Shown here: in pieces, positions 35,262-46,420 of the stretch
Layout of the letters: each line of letters opens with the position of its first letter
How positions within the stretch are numbered: the stretch's first letter is position 1
Origin: Microvirga guangxiensis
Lineage (GTDB): Bacteria; Pseudomonadota; Alphaproteobacteria; Rhizobiales; Beijerinckiaceae
Direction of reading: 5' to 3'
Assembly: GCF_900102135.1 (NCBI RefSeq)
Contig: NZ_FMVJ01000010.1
Coordinates: forward strand, 62,001 to 126,000
DNA: 64,000 nt
Made by a program: the position numbers and the translations under genes
The notes under the pieces: generated by a model
What the model was told of the DNA's origin: nothing
Seen by the model: only the letters and a program-made list of their open reading frames with translations
Databases searched by the model: none

Positions 35262-35630
35262 TTGCCCAGGGCCATCCGCAGCTACGTCGATGCGTACAAT
35301 GCGAAAGATGTTGATTGTATGCTAACTTGCTTTGCTAACGACGTGCATTTTCAGAGTCTCTCAGGGGGCCAAATGAACGCTGAAGTCAAGGGAAGCCGTG
35401 AATTGGCAGCTTTGGCAAAGATGGGTGCCTGAGCGTTCACAGAACGGCATCCATTGGTGACTAACTGTATCGTCGTCGCAAACAGGATCGTGATAGAGGC
35501 TGACTACAGCGCTACTGTCGCAACTGACCTTCCGAATGGATGGACCGCAGGACAACATCACAACTTCAGAGGAACTAGCTACTTCGAGTTGATGGGCGGC
35601 CTGATTGTGACAATCGTGGATGCAAGGTGA
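35262..35630 (+). pseudogene. SnoaL/NTF2-like protein, broken by in-frame TGA
   Basis: One frame from about 35262 to TGA 35628 reads as a small SnoaL-like barrel: IRSYVDAYNAKDVDCMLTCF at the start, then NRIVIEADYSATVATDLPNGW in the second half (LPNGW with TVAT is typical), ending in IVDAR. TGA at 35430-35432 interrupts it in the middle, and TAG at 35259 separates it from the nearest upstream ATG. The remaining frame is otherwise undamaged, so the inactivation looks recent. SnoaL-type proteins are small isomerase/hydrolase or binding barrels. The IS21 element lies 40 bases downstream. Confidence 0.7.
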
Positions 35631-35716
35631 TCGTCGCCGGTCAAGCACTTGCATACGACTTAGCCGCGCTGTGCCGCGCGGCGATCAGGGTGGAAGTTGA
35701 GCGGCAATCAACTTGA

Positions 35717-38187
<2,471 letters not shown>

Positions 38188-38288
38188 TTGACGCTCGCAA
38201 CGACAATCAACAAAGTGCTTGCATCTGTGTCGCGGCGCGACAATCATCGTCTCGCCGCGACAGCCAATCACCATCCTGATCGCCGCGC

Positions 38289-38606
38289 TCCTCCGATCCA
38301 GATCGTCGCGCAATACGCGCTGGTTACCGAAACCGCACCTTATATTGATAAGGTATCTTCCAACCAGTGTGTACCCGAGGCAGATACGAGAGGCTACGCC
38401 GTTCCATCGTCTCATCAACCTAAGCGATGTAGCCTTCTCTAGTGCCGCAGTCTGTCATGGGGTCGAGGGTCGCCGCAGATGTGTGGTCTGATCCGAGCGA
38501 CGTAGGCGCCAGCTGTGGGCTCTAGATCCAGGAAGCGGCTCGATTGAAGCGGGTAACGGGCAGTCAACTCAAAGTATTCTGGTTGCCAAACTTGCGATGA
38601 TCGTTT
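38289..38606. other. 318-base stretch, no gene seen
   Basis: Between the IS21 element and the convergent APH gene. No frame with family resemblance was found, and no clear terminator hairpin. Confidence 0.4.
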
Positions 38607-39422
38607 TCAGAAAAGCTCGTCCAACAGCAAGTGGAATTGCAGCTTGTGTTGATCGGGCTCAGCAATGCCATACTGATGAAATAGCCTCTCCTGTAAGGAC
38701 CGGCCAAACTCACCAAGACAGTTCCAGAGTATGGCAAGGTCCTGGTATCGGTCAGCGACACCAACTCTCCCAACGTCGATGCAGCCGACAACCTCGCCTT
38801 CATGGATCAGAAGATTATCCAGCGAGAAATCGCCATGCGTGACGACAGGATCAGGTGCGAGTGGCAGAAGAGCGCTCATCGCCTCCCAAACTTGCTCGGC
38901 AGTCCAACCTTCCCGTTCCTCATCAAAGTCATCAGCGTCTACCCAGCCTTCATCGATACGAATTCGTGCACGGTGAAGCCGAAAGGTGTGATCGCTGTTA
39001 AAGGGACACTCGCTTATCGGGATCGTATGCAGCCGGCGCAGGAATGCCGCCAGCGCGTCAACAACGGCTAGGCCAGCGTCGGGGTTTGACTCAAGTATCT
39101 GGTAAGCCGTTCTGCCAGGCATGGCCGTCATTAGCAGCCATGCCTGATCGTGTGTCCGAACAAAGTGCTTGATCGCTGGCACAGGTATATATCCTTTAAG
39201 CCAGCCCAGCCTTACCATTTCGTCGGTGATTTCATCGGCAACGGCGTCCTCGCCGTACTTAAGGTACAAGCCAGCCGCGTCGGCTTTGCTGTGGAGACGG
39301 TAGACGGCGCCGCCGGACTGACCGACAGTGTTCCGCGCCCATTCATAATCCGTCAGCATGGCTGGCATGCTCATTACGGTCGACGGAACGGCACAGGCTT
39401 GCTCACGCTCTAAGTGGACCAC
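38607..39422 (-). CDS. aminoglycoside 3'-phosphotransferase, APH(3')-I-like
   Basis: 271 residues from GTG 39422, exactly the length of APH(3')-Ia, whose N-terminus it matches residue for residue in position (starts VHLEREQACAVP against SHIQRETSCSRP). Upstream ATG 39452 is rejected. The protein-kinase-like fold is complete: EWARNTVGQSGGAVYRL, EITDEMVRLGWLKGYIPVP, the catalytic loop VVTHGDFSLDNLLIHEG, the metal-binding GCIDVGRVGVADRYQDLAIL and a closing QFHLLLDELF. It phosphorylates the 3'-hydroxyl of aminoglycosides such as kanamycin and neomycin in the cytoplasm. I estimate 55-65% identity to APH(3')-Ia by eye. It stands alone between IS21 and pseudogenes. Confidence 0.9.
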   Translation of the reverse strand: MVHLEREQACAVPSTVMSMPAMLTDYEWARNTVGQSGGAVYRLHSKADAAGLYLKYGEDAVADEITDEMVRLGWLKGYIPVPAIKHFVRTHDQAWLLMTAMPGRTAYQILESNPDAGLAVVDALAAFLRRLHTIPISECPFNSDHTFRLHRARIRIDEGWVDADDFDEEREGWTAEQVWEAMSALLPLAPDPVVTHGDFSLDNLLIHEGEVVGCIDVGRVGVADRYQDLAILWNCLGEFGRSLQERLFHQYGIAEPDQHKLQFHLLLDELF

Positions 39423-39847
39423 TGAACAACCTCTCTGCAAAACGTGGTGCATTCACTTATGACGAAGTATCGCACAGTCAATGCATACGCAAGAAGAGTG
39501 CGAGAGGCCATTTGGTAGAGAGAAGCCAATCGGGCGACTCCCAGCATTCATTCCAGGAAGCGCCATGGGCTCTGACCATCATTGTGAGCTCAACACAAAG
39601 TGCTCTGGCAGATGCGGTTGACGCAAGTCAAAAGCTTGTCGGCTGGGTTGTTCCCGGAGAGGGTTGTGGGCTCCCCAATGTAGACTTTAATTGAAGTCTC
39701 TGGGCTGCCAGTTCTGGGAAAAGACCCTGGGGCAGGCCGTGGAGGTCTAAATAGCGAACCAGTACTCCATCAGGCCAGGCCATGAGGCACTGGTGGACGT
39801 GAACGGCAGGTGGCAGTAGGCCGCTTCACGTGATACCGAGCGCAGGG
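39423..39847. other. 425-base stretch, no gene seen
   Basis: No convincing frame. The left part is upstream of the APH gene and should contain its promoter. The right end is where homology of the MFS remnant stops abruptly, so a deletion or insertion junction lies near 39848. Confidence 0.45.
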
Positions 39848-40204
39848 GCCCAGCATCACACGCCCGAGCAGCAGGAACGGCAGATTGGCAGCGACGGCCA
39901 CAAGGACGTCCGAGGCGATCAGCAGGACCGAAAAGGCCAGAACTACAACGCGGCGATCGATCCGCCTCGTTGCCGCGGAGATCAGAAGGCTTGTCACCAT
40001 CCCGACGACAGCCGTCGCAGTCACGGCCTGTCCTGCGCTTCACGCGGTGATCCCCAGATCGGTCGCCACGGGCTTCAGCAGACTGGCGGACAGGAACTCC
40101 GCCGCTGCCAGGACGAACACGTCGAACGTCATGGCAGAGACGGCATCCCACGCAAGCTTTTCCCCTGTCAGGGCTGCGTCCCTTGTCTTCCGCAACTGAG
40201 CCAT
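39848..40204 (-). pseudogene. MFS transporter remnant, N-terminal part with in-frame TGA
   Basis: From ATG 40204 the frame reads as the start of an AraJ/sugar-efflux-type MFS protein (FDVFVLAAAEFLSASLLKPV, then TDLGITA), stops at TGA 40040-40042, and goes on as AGQAVTATAVVGMVTSLLIS, TRRIDRRVVVLAFSVLLIA and LLLGRVMLG. Homology ends there after about 120 codons, where a full protein would have 390. The gene is therefore both nonsense-mutated and truncated. It lies 66 bases after the SDR gene on the same strand and was probably in one operon with it. Confidence 0.78.
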
Positions 40205-40269
40205 CGAGATGTGTTTCTCAGCTGCGCCATTGTAAAACTGAGAAATTCAGACAGCTTAGTCGCCTGTGG

Positions 40270-41010
40270 TCAGCCCAGAAATTCGGTCCTGGTACGTTCA
40301 ATGACAATCTGGCGAAGCGCCACGTTGGGCGGTGCAGCCAACGCATATAGGATTGCGTCGACCACATCTCTGTTGCTTAGACCGTCTGCAACTCCTCGCG
40401 CAGTTTCCCACGCTGGATCTAATGGCGAGACGTCTTCTATCAACCCCGGATAGATGGATGTGATGCGAATGTTGCTGCCCTTCACCTCCTCGATCAGCCC
40501 TTGCGAAAAGCTATCTTGAGCCCCCTTCGCAGCTCGGAATGGAAGCGACGATCCGACTAGACGTGCGTACTGCAGCCCGGACATTGATACCACAGTATGG
40601 ATGTCCGCTCGTGGCCGAGCCCGGAGCAGGGGCAACAGACGTTTTGTGAGGGCTATCGTCCCAGACACCGTAGAGTTTATCACTGCTGCGATACTGTCAT
40701 CACTCTGGCAATCTAGGGCTCCGCTCGACCATTGTGAGCCATTGTGGACGAGGGCGTCCAGGTCTGGATGCTGGCGCACGATGTTATCGGCCGCATCGGC
40801 AATTGAACTGAATTCTGTCAGATCACACACGAATGCATCCGGAAATCGGTTGACCCGTTCACCAACTGCCGCCCTCACCTGTGCCAGGTGCTCAGGCGAG
40901 CGGCCTAATAAAATGGGTATGGCGCCTCGATCCGCAGCAACGATCGCCAGTGCCCTTCCCAACCCACGGCCGGCACCGGTAATCGCGATCTTCCTTCCAA
41001 GAAGTGTCAT
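40270..41010 (-). CDS. SDR-family oxidoreductase with Phe at the catalytic Tyr position
   Basis: 246 residues from ATG 41010, with GGAGG in front; the apparent earlier start is part of that ribosome-binding site. The Rossmann motif is ITGAGRGLGRALAI (Gly-x3-Gly-x-Gly). The usual Ser-Tyr-x3-Lys site reads SMSGLQYARLVGSSLPFRAAKGA: Ser and Lys are kept, but the Tyr of YxxxK is Phe (FRAAK). YPGLIEDVSP follows as in classical members. The Phe should weaken or abolish normal dehydrogenase chemistry, unless a nearby Tyr (QYARL) takes over. Substrate unknown. Confidence 0.83.
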   Translation of the reverse strand: MTLLGRKIAITGAGRGLGRALAIVAADRGAIPILLGRSPEHLAQVRAAVGERVNRFPDAFVCDLTEFSSIADAADNIVRQHPDLDALVHNGSQWSSGALDCQSDDSIAAVINSTVSGTIALTKRLLPLLRARPRADIHTVVSMSGLQYARLVGSSLPFRAAKGAQDSFSQGLIEEVKGSNIRITSIYPGLIEDVSPLDPAWETARGVADGLSNRDVVDAILYALAAPPNVALRQIVIERTRTEFLG

Positions 41011-41206
41011 GTATGTGTCCTCCACAGTGCATTTGAGTTGTGTGGTTGGATAGCGGCGTTGCTATCGCTCTTTTGGCGTTGAAAGCTCTTCTCCGGGAGC
41101 CACTCCGACATGACGATGTCAGCTACGGGTCGAGTGTAGAGATCAAGAACGTTGGTCATCGATAAGCTCCGATCGCCAGCATTGTTGTTGGGTTACGCAT
41201 CCGGAA

Positions 41207-42088
41207 TCATCGCGCAGTGCTAAAGGATACGGATGGGGCGATCCGCTGTGCGCGCTGGCTCAACCAGACGCTTAAAAGCACCACAGCCATGCCGACAAGC
41301 TGCATTGCGGTGAGGTGCTGAGACAGTACCAACCAGCCGAGTACGACGGCTGTTAAAGGGCTGAGGAGTCCAAGTGGGGCGACTGCGGCCGGCTCCAATC
41401 GGGCAATGCCGCGGAACCAGAGTATGTACGTTAGTGCCGCTCCGATCAGGCTAAGATAAGCAAGACCGAGGACGTTGGCAGCAGTCAAGGAGGGTAAGAG
41501 CGGCTCGAACCACAATGCAGCCGGGAGAAGCAGAAGGCCACCTGCACTCAATTGCCAGGCAGTGAACGTCAGCAGGGAGACTGGCGGCTGCCACTTGCGG
41601 CTTAGTACTGTCCCTCCCGCCATTGACGCCGCGCCGGCAAGACCTGCGGTCACCCCGAGCGGATCCAGCGCGGCCTGCGGCGTCAGGATCAGCATGCCAA
41701 CGCCAGCTGCGCCCGCAAGCGCGGCCCCAAGCGACAGGATTCGTATGGGTGATCCCAAGACCGGATAGGCGAGCACGACCACCATCAACGGCTGAATGGC
41801 GCCGACCGTGGCGGCCATGCCGCCCGGAAGCCGGTAGGCGGAGATGAACAGCATCCACCAAAAGATTGAGAAATTGAGCGCCCCGAGCACGAAGATGCGG
41901 AACCACCAGACTCCCGTCGGAAGCTGCCGGATGATCAGCAACAGAAGGAGCCCAGCTGGGAGCGCCCGCAGCATAGCCACGGTCAGAGGATACCCTTGGG
42001 GTAACAACTGCGTGGTAACAAGATAAGTGCTGCCCCAGATGGCAGGCGCGACGGCTGTTAGCAGCAGATCGGAGGTCTTCGTCGTCAT
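41207..42088 (-). CDS. EamA/DMT-family transporter
   Basis: 293 residues with ten hydrophobic helices in two EamA repeats (first: VAPAIWGSTYLVTTQLLPQG and VAMLRALPAGLLLLLIIRQL; second: PLGVTAGLAGAASMAGGTVL and LAYLSLIGAALTYILWFRG). Drug/metabolite transporters of this type export amino acids, purines or other metabolites through the inner membrane. It overlaps the nitroreductase gene by four bases (ATGA), so the two are co-expressed under the divergent LysR protein. Substrate unknown; the nitroreductase link suggests a xenobiotic or its product. Confidence 0.87.
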   Translation of the reverse strand: MTTKTSDLLLTAVAPAIWGSTYLVTTQLLPQGYPLTVAMLRALPAGLLLLLIIRQLPTGVWWFRIFVLGALNFSIFWWMLFISAYRLPGGMAATVGAIQPLMVVVLAYPVLGSPIRILSLGAALAGAAGVGMLILTPQAALDPLGVTAGLAGAASMAGGTVLSRKWQPPVSLLTFTAWQLSAGGLLLLPAALWFEPLLPSLTAANVLGLAYLSLIGAALTYILWFRGIARLEPAAVAPLGLLSPLTAVVLGWLVLSQHLTAMQLVGMAVVLLSVWLSQRAQRIAPSVSFSTAR

Positions 42089-42699
42089 GCGATCTTCAGA
42101 ACCTCGGTGAGCGGGCGGCGAGGCTTTTGCGGCCAGTTGCCGGGCGCGGCGCGGCCGATTGCGACCAGCATCACCGGCACCTCATCCGGCCCAAGGCCGA
42201 ACTCACGCTCCACGCCTTCGGCATCGAACCCGACCATCGGACACGAGGCGAGGCCGAGCGCCTCAGCGGCATGGATCAGCGTCGCGCTTCCAAGTGAGGC
42301 CGAGCGGACAGCCTCGTCGCGAGCTGTCCGAGGATTGGCATACTGTGTGCGGGCGCCCTCCTGCCAGTCTAAGACCGTACCCGCCGGCATGTATCCGGCC
42401 TCCACAAAGGGACGCAGCCGTTGTGGGATGGCAGCGTGGTCGGGCAGTGAGCCGCAGACGATGAAGGTGACGGCCGCATCTGACACTTTGGCCTGGCCAT
42501 AGGCTAGTTGGCGTAGGCGCGCCTTCGCCTCAGGCGTTTGCAGCGCGATGAAGCGCCAGTTCTGAAGGTTGTAGGCGGTTGGCGCCCGCGTCGCGAGGCG
42601 CGTGAGCTCCCCGATCTCTGCATCCGTCAAGACATGGCTGGCGTCGAACCGGTTCGCCGAGACGCGCCGCTCGATAAGGGCAATGGCAGGGTTGGTCAT
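42085..42699 (-). CDS. nitroreductase-family NAD(P)H:flavin oxidoreductase
   Basis: 204 residues from ATG 42699 (GGAG upstream); the frame is open to 42726. The FMN-binding fold shows IERRVSANRFD, LTRLATRAPTAYNLQNWRFI (Ser/Thr-Ala-x-Asn-Gln pattern), LGSATLIHAAEALGLASCPM and FGLGPDEVPVMLVAIG. Members reduce nitroaromatics, quinones or flavins with NAD(P)H. It is the first gene of a two-gene operon with the EamA exporter and is divergent from a LysR regulator. Confidence 0.88.
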   Translation of the reverse strand: MTNPAIALIERRVSANRFDASHVLTDAEIGELTRLATRAPTAYNLQNWRFIALQTPEAKARLRQLAYGQAKVSDAAVTFIVCGSLPDHAAIPQRLRPFVEAGYMPAGTVLDWQEGARTQYANPRTARDEAVRSASLGSATLIHAAEALGLASCPMVGFDAEGVEREFGLGPDEVPVMLVAIGRAAPGNWPQKPRRPLTEVLKIA

Positions 42700-42758
42700 G
42701 TTTCCGTCTCCGTAGGGAAGAGGCATCGGAGAGAAGGGTATTCATGTGAATTTTAGTT

Positions 42759-42794
42759 GATAATTATCGATTGGTGAAAGATATTGTTCACCAA
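42759..42794. promoter_or_regulatory. two palindromes in the nitroreductase/LysR intergenic region
   Basis: GATAATTATC at 42759-42768 is a perfect palindrome. TTGGTGAA at 42771-42778 and TTCACCAA at 42787-42794 form a perfect inverted repeat with an 8-base spacer. Both lie in the 109 bases between divergent start codons and are good candidates for the LysR recognition and activation sites. Confidence 0.7.
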
Positions 42795-42808
42795 GGGAAA
42801 ACAATCTG

Positions 42809-43699
42809 ATGGACCGATTCACTGCCTTGCAGGTGTTCCGCCACGCGGCCGAGTTGAACGGCTTCGCCGAAGCCGGACGGCGGCTTGGCCTGTCGCCGGC
42901 GGCGGTTAGCAAGAACATCGCCGAGCTAGAGGCGCATGTGGGGACCCGGCTGATCCACCGCACGACGCGGCGCATGGCGCTCACCGAGGAGGGCAGGATC
43001 TACCTGGAGCACGTCGTGCGCGGGTTGGACGCGCTTTCAGAGGCGGACGAGACCCTGTCCCCGCTCCGGAAGGAGCCGAGCGGCACCTTGCGGGTCAGCG
43101 CGCCGATGACCGTCACCCTGACGCAGCTCTCCGCCTCGATCCCCCGCTTCCTGTCACGCTACCCGCAGATTACCCTAGACCTCCATCTCGACGACCGTCG
43201 GGTCGATCTCATCCGGGAAGGCTTCGACCTCGCTATCCGGGGCAGCGACAGCCTGGAGGACTCCAGCCTGATCGCCCGGAAGCTCACGGTCATGTCGCAC
43301 GTGCTCTGCGCGGCGCCGGCCTATTTCGAGGCAAGGGGCAGGCCAAAGTCGCCGTCCGACTTGAGGTCGCACGAGTGTATCCGGTTCAGCCTCTCAGGGC
43401 ACGCGGACGTATGGGAGTTCCACAAGGACGGGCGCACCGAGCGGATCCCGGTCAGTGCCCGGTACTCGGTGACGTCGAGCCTCGCTGTCCGCGATGCGCT
43501 GCGGGAGGGATTCGGTCTGGGTCTGATCCCCTTTCCCTACGTCGGGGGCGATCTGAGGGAAGGACGGCTCCAATGCACATTGGAGGACTGGAGCACGGTG
43601 GAGACCACGCTCTATGCCGTCTATCCGTCGCGGCAGCATCTCGCCCCGAAGATCCACGTGTTTCTCGATTTCCTGACAGAGGAGTTCAGTCGGGTATGA
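42809..43699 (+). CDS. LysR-family regulator of the nitroreductase operon
   Basis: 296 residues. The helix-turn-helix (ALQVFRHAAELNGFAEAGRR, then SPAAVSKNIAELEAHVG) and LIHRTTRRMALTEEG place it in the CrgA/AaeR-like LysR branch, which often controls detoxification genes. The ligand domain starts about residue 90. It is divergent from the nitroreductase-EamA pair, and the two palindromes between the genes are its likely binding sites. Its stop codon is only 6 bases from the end of the convergent GNAT-like gene. Confidence 0.9.
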   Translation: MDRFTALQVFRHAAELNGFAEAGRRLGLSPAAVSKNIAELEAHVGTRLIHRTTRRMALTEEGRIYLEHVVRGLDALSEADETLSPLRKEPSGTLRVSAPMTVTLTQLSASIPRFLSRYPQITLDLHLDDRRVDLIREGFDLAIRGSDSLEDSSLIARKLTVMSHVLCAAPAYFEARGRPKSPSDLRSHECIRFSLSGHADVWEFHKDGRTERIPVSARYSVTSSLAVRDALREGFGLGLIPFPYVGGDLREGRLQCTLEDWSTVETTLYAVYPSRQHLAPKIHVFLDFLTEEFSRV

Positions 43700-43705
43700 G
43701 GGCGA

Positions 43706-44476
43706 TCACGCGTGCTCTCGACATGCAGATAACCACACCCGGAGCGGCCCAAGTGTTCGAAAACCCGATCGAAGCGCAGTGTCAAGATCGCGCCCGCTCT
43801 CATAGCCGACCACGGTCGTACCGGGAAAGTAATCAACAGCGTGCGCTAAGATGCCCTGCCAGATGATCTCAGGCTCGACGTCCGAGGCGAAGACGTTCGA
43901 TACTCCAATCACGTCACCTCCCTCGTTCAAGATACCGCCACCAACAATCCGGTTGTCGCACCTGATAGCAATAAACTTGATCCCGTGCTGCGTCAGTAGC
44001 GATGCCCGGAAGATCCCGCCGTTAGGCTCACCTGCTGCTGAACTCTCATCTCCTCTCCAGACATTTTCCCAAACATTCAGCTCCGATGCCAAATGGATCT
44101 CGGTCAATGAATAGCCCGGCGGAAGAGGATCAAGCTCCAGCGCCGGTAGACTTAGACCGATCCACTCTGCTTCGAACAGCAATCGAAATCCAAGGAAGCC
44201 GAGGTCGAGGCATGAGAAACTATCCTTCACGGCCCAAGCTTCGGCGCGTGGCTTCTCAATCAGGGCAGATATAGTCAGCAATTGCTCTTGGGCGGCTTCG
44301 GGACCCGCCAAGGTCACTGCGTCGGGATAGTACTGCGGGGTGCCAGAACGATTCAACCAGAGCCCGTCCCGGAACTCTCCAGGGCGGCCATGAACCTTAC
44401 AAACTGCATCACACCATAGAGCGTTGTTATGGGCAGCGTGTCCCACAAGATGGGATGGCATAGTCGATGCGTTCAT
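43706..44476 (-). CDS. GNAT-like hypothetical protein
   Basis: 256 residues. The C-terminal half has a GNAT-like progression (IRCDNRIVGGGILNEGGDVI, then ILAHAVDYFPGTTVVGYESG) in which the acetyl-CoA loop is weak. The N-terminal half (NALWCDAVCKVHGRPGEFRD, GLWLNRSGTPQYYPDAVTLA) resembles tandem-GNAT-type proteins in which one domain has lost activity. No clear catalytic residue could be assigned. Function unknown. It is convergent with the LysR gene and about 250 bases from the next gene. Confidence 0.7.
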   Translation of the reverse strand: MNASTMPSHLVGHAAHNNALWCDAVCKVHGRPGEFRDGLWLNRSGTPQYYPDAVTLAGPEAAQEQLLTISALIEKPRAEAWAVKDSFSCLDLGFLGFRLLFEAEWIGLSLPALELDPLPPGYSLTEIHLASELNVWENVWRGDESSAAGEPNGGIFRASLLTQHGIKFIAIRCDNRIVGGGILNEGGDVIGVSNVFASDVEPEIIWQGILAHAVDYFPGTTVVGYESGRDLDTALRSGFRTLGPLRVWLSACREHA

Positions 44477-44732
44477 GTTCTCTACAGGCCTGCTTCTCGT
44501 GCATTCTAAGGAGACTAACGGCTAATCTGTCGCGACATGGTATCGTCGACCCGTTGAGTTGACGATACCACCAGAGCACACGCCTCGGCGAGGCTACGAG
44601 AGAGCTACTTCTGGCTCAAACAGAGGCCGATCTGTTGTCCCCATTCATCTCCTACTTGCCATCTACGCCGCTGTTAGTCGGAGTTCTGACAACATGGGGA
44701 CTTAAAAGATGCATTCTTCGCAGGTCAAGTGG

Positions 44733-46331
44733 CTAACGCTTCTCGTCATCTCCAAACTCTTGATCCTCTGCGGCAATCCGCACGTTTCTCAGCGTTACTG
44801 CGCACAGAATTGCCAGCGTCGAGATCCCAAGAGCCGTAAGCATAGTGGATGCGCTCATTCCCACAGTGAATGCGTATTTCGCCGAGCCAAGCAGATCACC
44901 CGGCAGACGATCTGCAACTGACGATGCTGCCCAAAGACTATCTTCGACCGTGCTTGAAATATCCTCTGGAAGGTCAGCAGTAACGCGCTCGAGCATCAGC
45001 CTACGGTAGATTGCCGTGGTAAGGCTGCCAAGAATGGCAACACCAACGGCGATACCGAGTTCCTGCACGGTCTCGGACATGGCCGAGGCAGAACCGGCCT
45101 TCTCTGGCGGTGCGGAACTCACCACTAAGTCAGTGCCGAGGGCGGCGATTGTGCCCAGACCGAGATAGACCAGCCCGTACCCTGCCGTTACCAGAGCAAG
45201 ACCCGATATCCATGGTAGCAAACTGAGAAAGAGATAACCGACTGCGGAAAGGGCTAACGCAGCGGCCATGATAAATCCCGGACGGACGTAGCGAGTAAGA
45301 AGAGGTGCTCCAATTCCAGCCGCGACCATCATCAACGCCGGGGGGCCCATCCACATACCGGCAGTAACGGCTGGGAGGTCCATGACTAGCTGCAAATACT
45401 GGGTGACCAACAACATAGCTCCGCCGACACCGATCAATCCAAACAGCAGGACGCTCAGGGCAGCGCTGAAGGTCCTGTTCTCGAAGAGACGCACATCGAG
45501 CAGCGGGTTCGTGAGAATACGCTGCCGCCTTACAAAAATTCCTGCAAAGGCGATTCCGATGGCCAGTGCCAACGCGGATCCGTAAGACAAGCCAGTCTCT
45601 GCGCTATCCTTGATGAAGTAGATCACAGGCAGGATCGCGGCGAGAGACAGAGCGACGCTGAGAAGGTCGAGCCGACCATTCCCGGGTGCCCGATACTCAG
45701 GCAGCAACAATGGGCCTGCAATGAGCACAATGCCGACGATGGGGAGCGCCACAAGAAATGCTGACCCCCACCAGAAGTGCTCCAGCAGCATCCCTCCGAC
45801 CAGCGGTCCGGCAGCCATGCCAAGAGCGAACATGGTCGCCCATATCCCTATCGCCAGAGCCCGCTCACGGGCGACAAGAAACATGTTGCTAATCAGCGCG
45901 AGGGTTGATGGCATCAAGGTTGCGCCAGCGACGCCAAGCATAGCCCGAGCGACAATAAGAGTGTTAGCAGTTGGTGAGTATGCGGCGAGCACGGAGGCAA
46001 CGCCGAAGGCGGCAGCGCCAATCATCAGCAGCCGGCGACGGCCGATCCGATCACCCAGTGTGCCCATGGTGATAAGGAAGCCCGCAATCATGAAGCCATA
46101 GGCGTCCATGATCCACAGCGCCTGACTGCTACTCGGCTGCAGGTCCGCCGCAAGCGCCGGCATCGCCAGATAAAGCAGGGTCACATCTAATCCGAGCAGG
46201 GCGGTCGGCAGCGCAAGCACGGCCAGCCCGCCCCATTCCACGGGCCCGGCCTTTCGCCGACGTTCAGCTGGGATGGTCTCCGCCGGGACCTCCCGAAAAC
46301 CAAGGGAACTTTGATCGCATTCGAGTGACAT
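44733..46331 (-). CDS. MFS transporter, DHA2 (14-helix) drug-exporter family
   Basis: 532 residues and about 14 membrane helices. Motif A (GTLGDRIGRRRLLMIG) and motif C (GMAAGPLVGGMLLEHFWWG) are present, and WIMDAYGFMIAGFLITMGTL is typical of the SmvA/QacA group of drug:H+ antiporters. A charged N-terminal tail of about 30 residues precedes the first helix (GGLAVLALPTALLGLDVTLL, with Asp in the first helix as expected for proton coupling). It exports cationic or hydrophobic toxic compounds. It is divergent from the XRE/MmyB-type regulator with about 90 bases between them, so that protein probably controls it. Confidence 0.9.
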   Translation of the reverse strand: MSLECDQSSLGFREVPAETIPAERRRKAGPVEWGGLAVLALPTALLGLDVTLLYLAMPALAADLQPSSSQALWIMDAYGFMIAGFLITMGTLGDRIGRRRLLMIGAAAFGVASVLAAYSPTANTLIVARAMLGVAGATLMPSTLALISNMFLVARERALAIGIWATMFALGMAAGPLVGGMLLEHFWWGSAFLVALPIVGIVLIAGPLLLPEYRAPGNGRLDLLSVALSLAAILPVIYFIKDSAETGLSYGSALALAIGIAFAGIFVRRQRILTNPLLDVRLFENRTFSAALSVLLFGLIGVGGAMLLVTQYLQLVMDLPAVTAGMWMGPPALMMVAAGIGAPLLTRYVRPGFIMAAALALSAVGYLFLSLLPWISGLALVTAGYGLVYLGLGTIAALGTDLVVSSAPPEKAGSASAMSETVQELGIAVGVAILGSLTTAIYRRLMLERVTADLPEDISSTVEDSLWAASSVADRLPGDLLGSAKYAFTVGMSASTMLTALGISTLAILCAVTLRNVRIAAEDQEFGDDEKR

Positions 46332-46420
46332 GCTGCCTCCTGAAAGTCTGGCGGCATTCTCGAGATAGATTTAATCTGTTACAATTTGGCAGTTTATGCT
46401 GTTACTCGGGACAATACGAT

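Noticed and set aside
39747..40151. Alternative minus-strand frame over the MFS remnant
   Set aside because: The translation is arginine/glycine-rich shadow sequence; the true remnant lies in the neighbouring frame and shows MFS helices.
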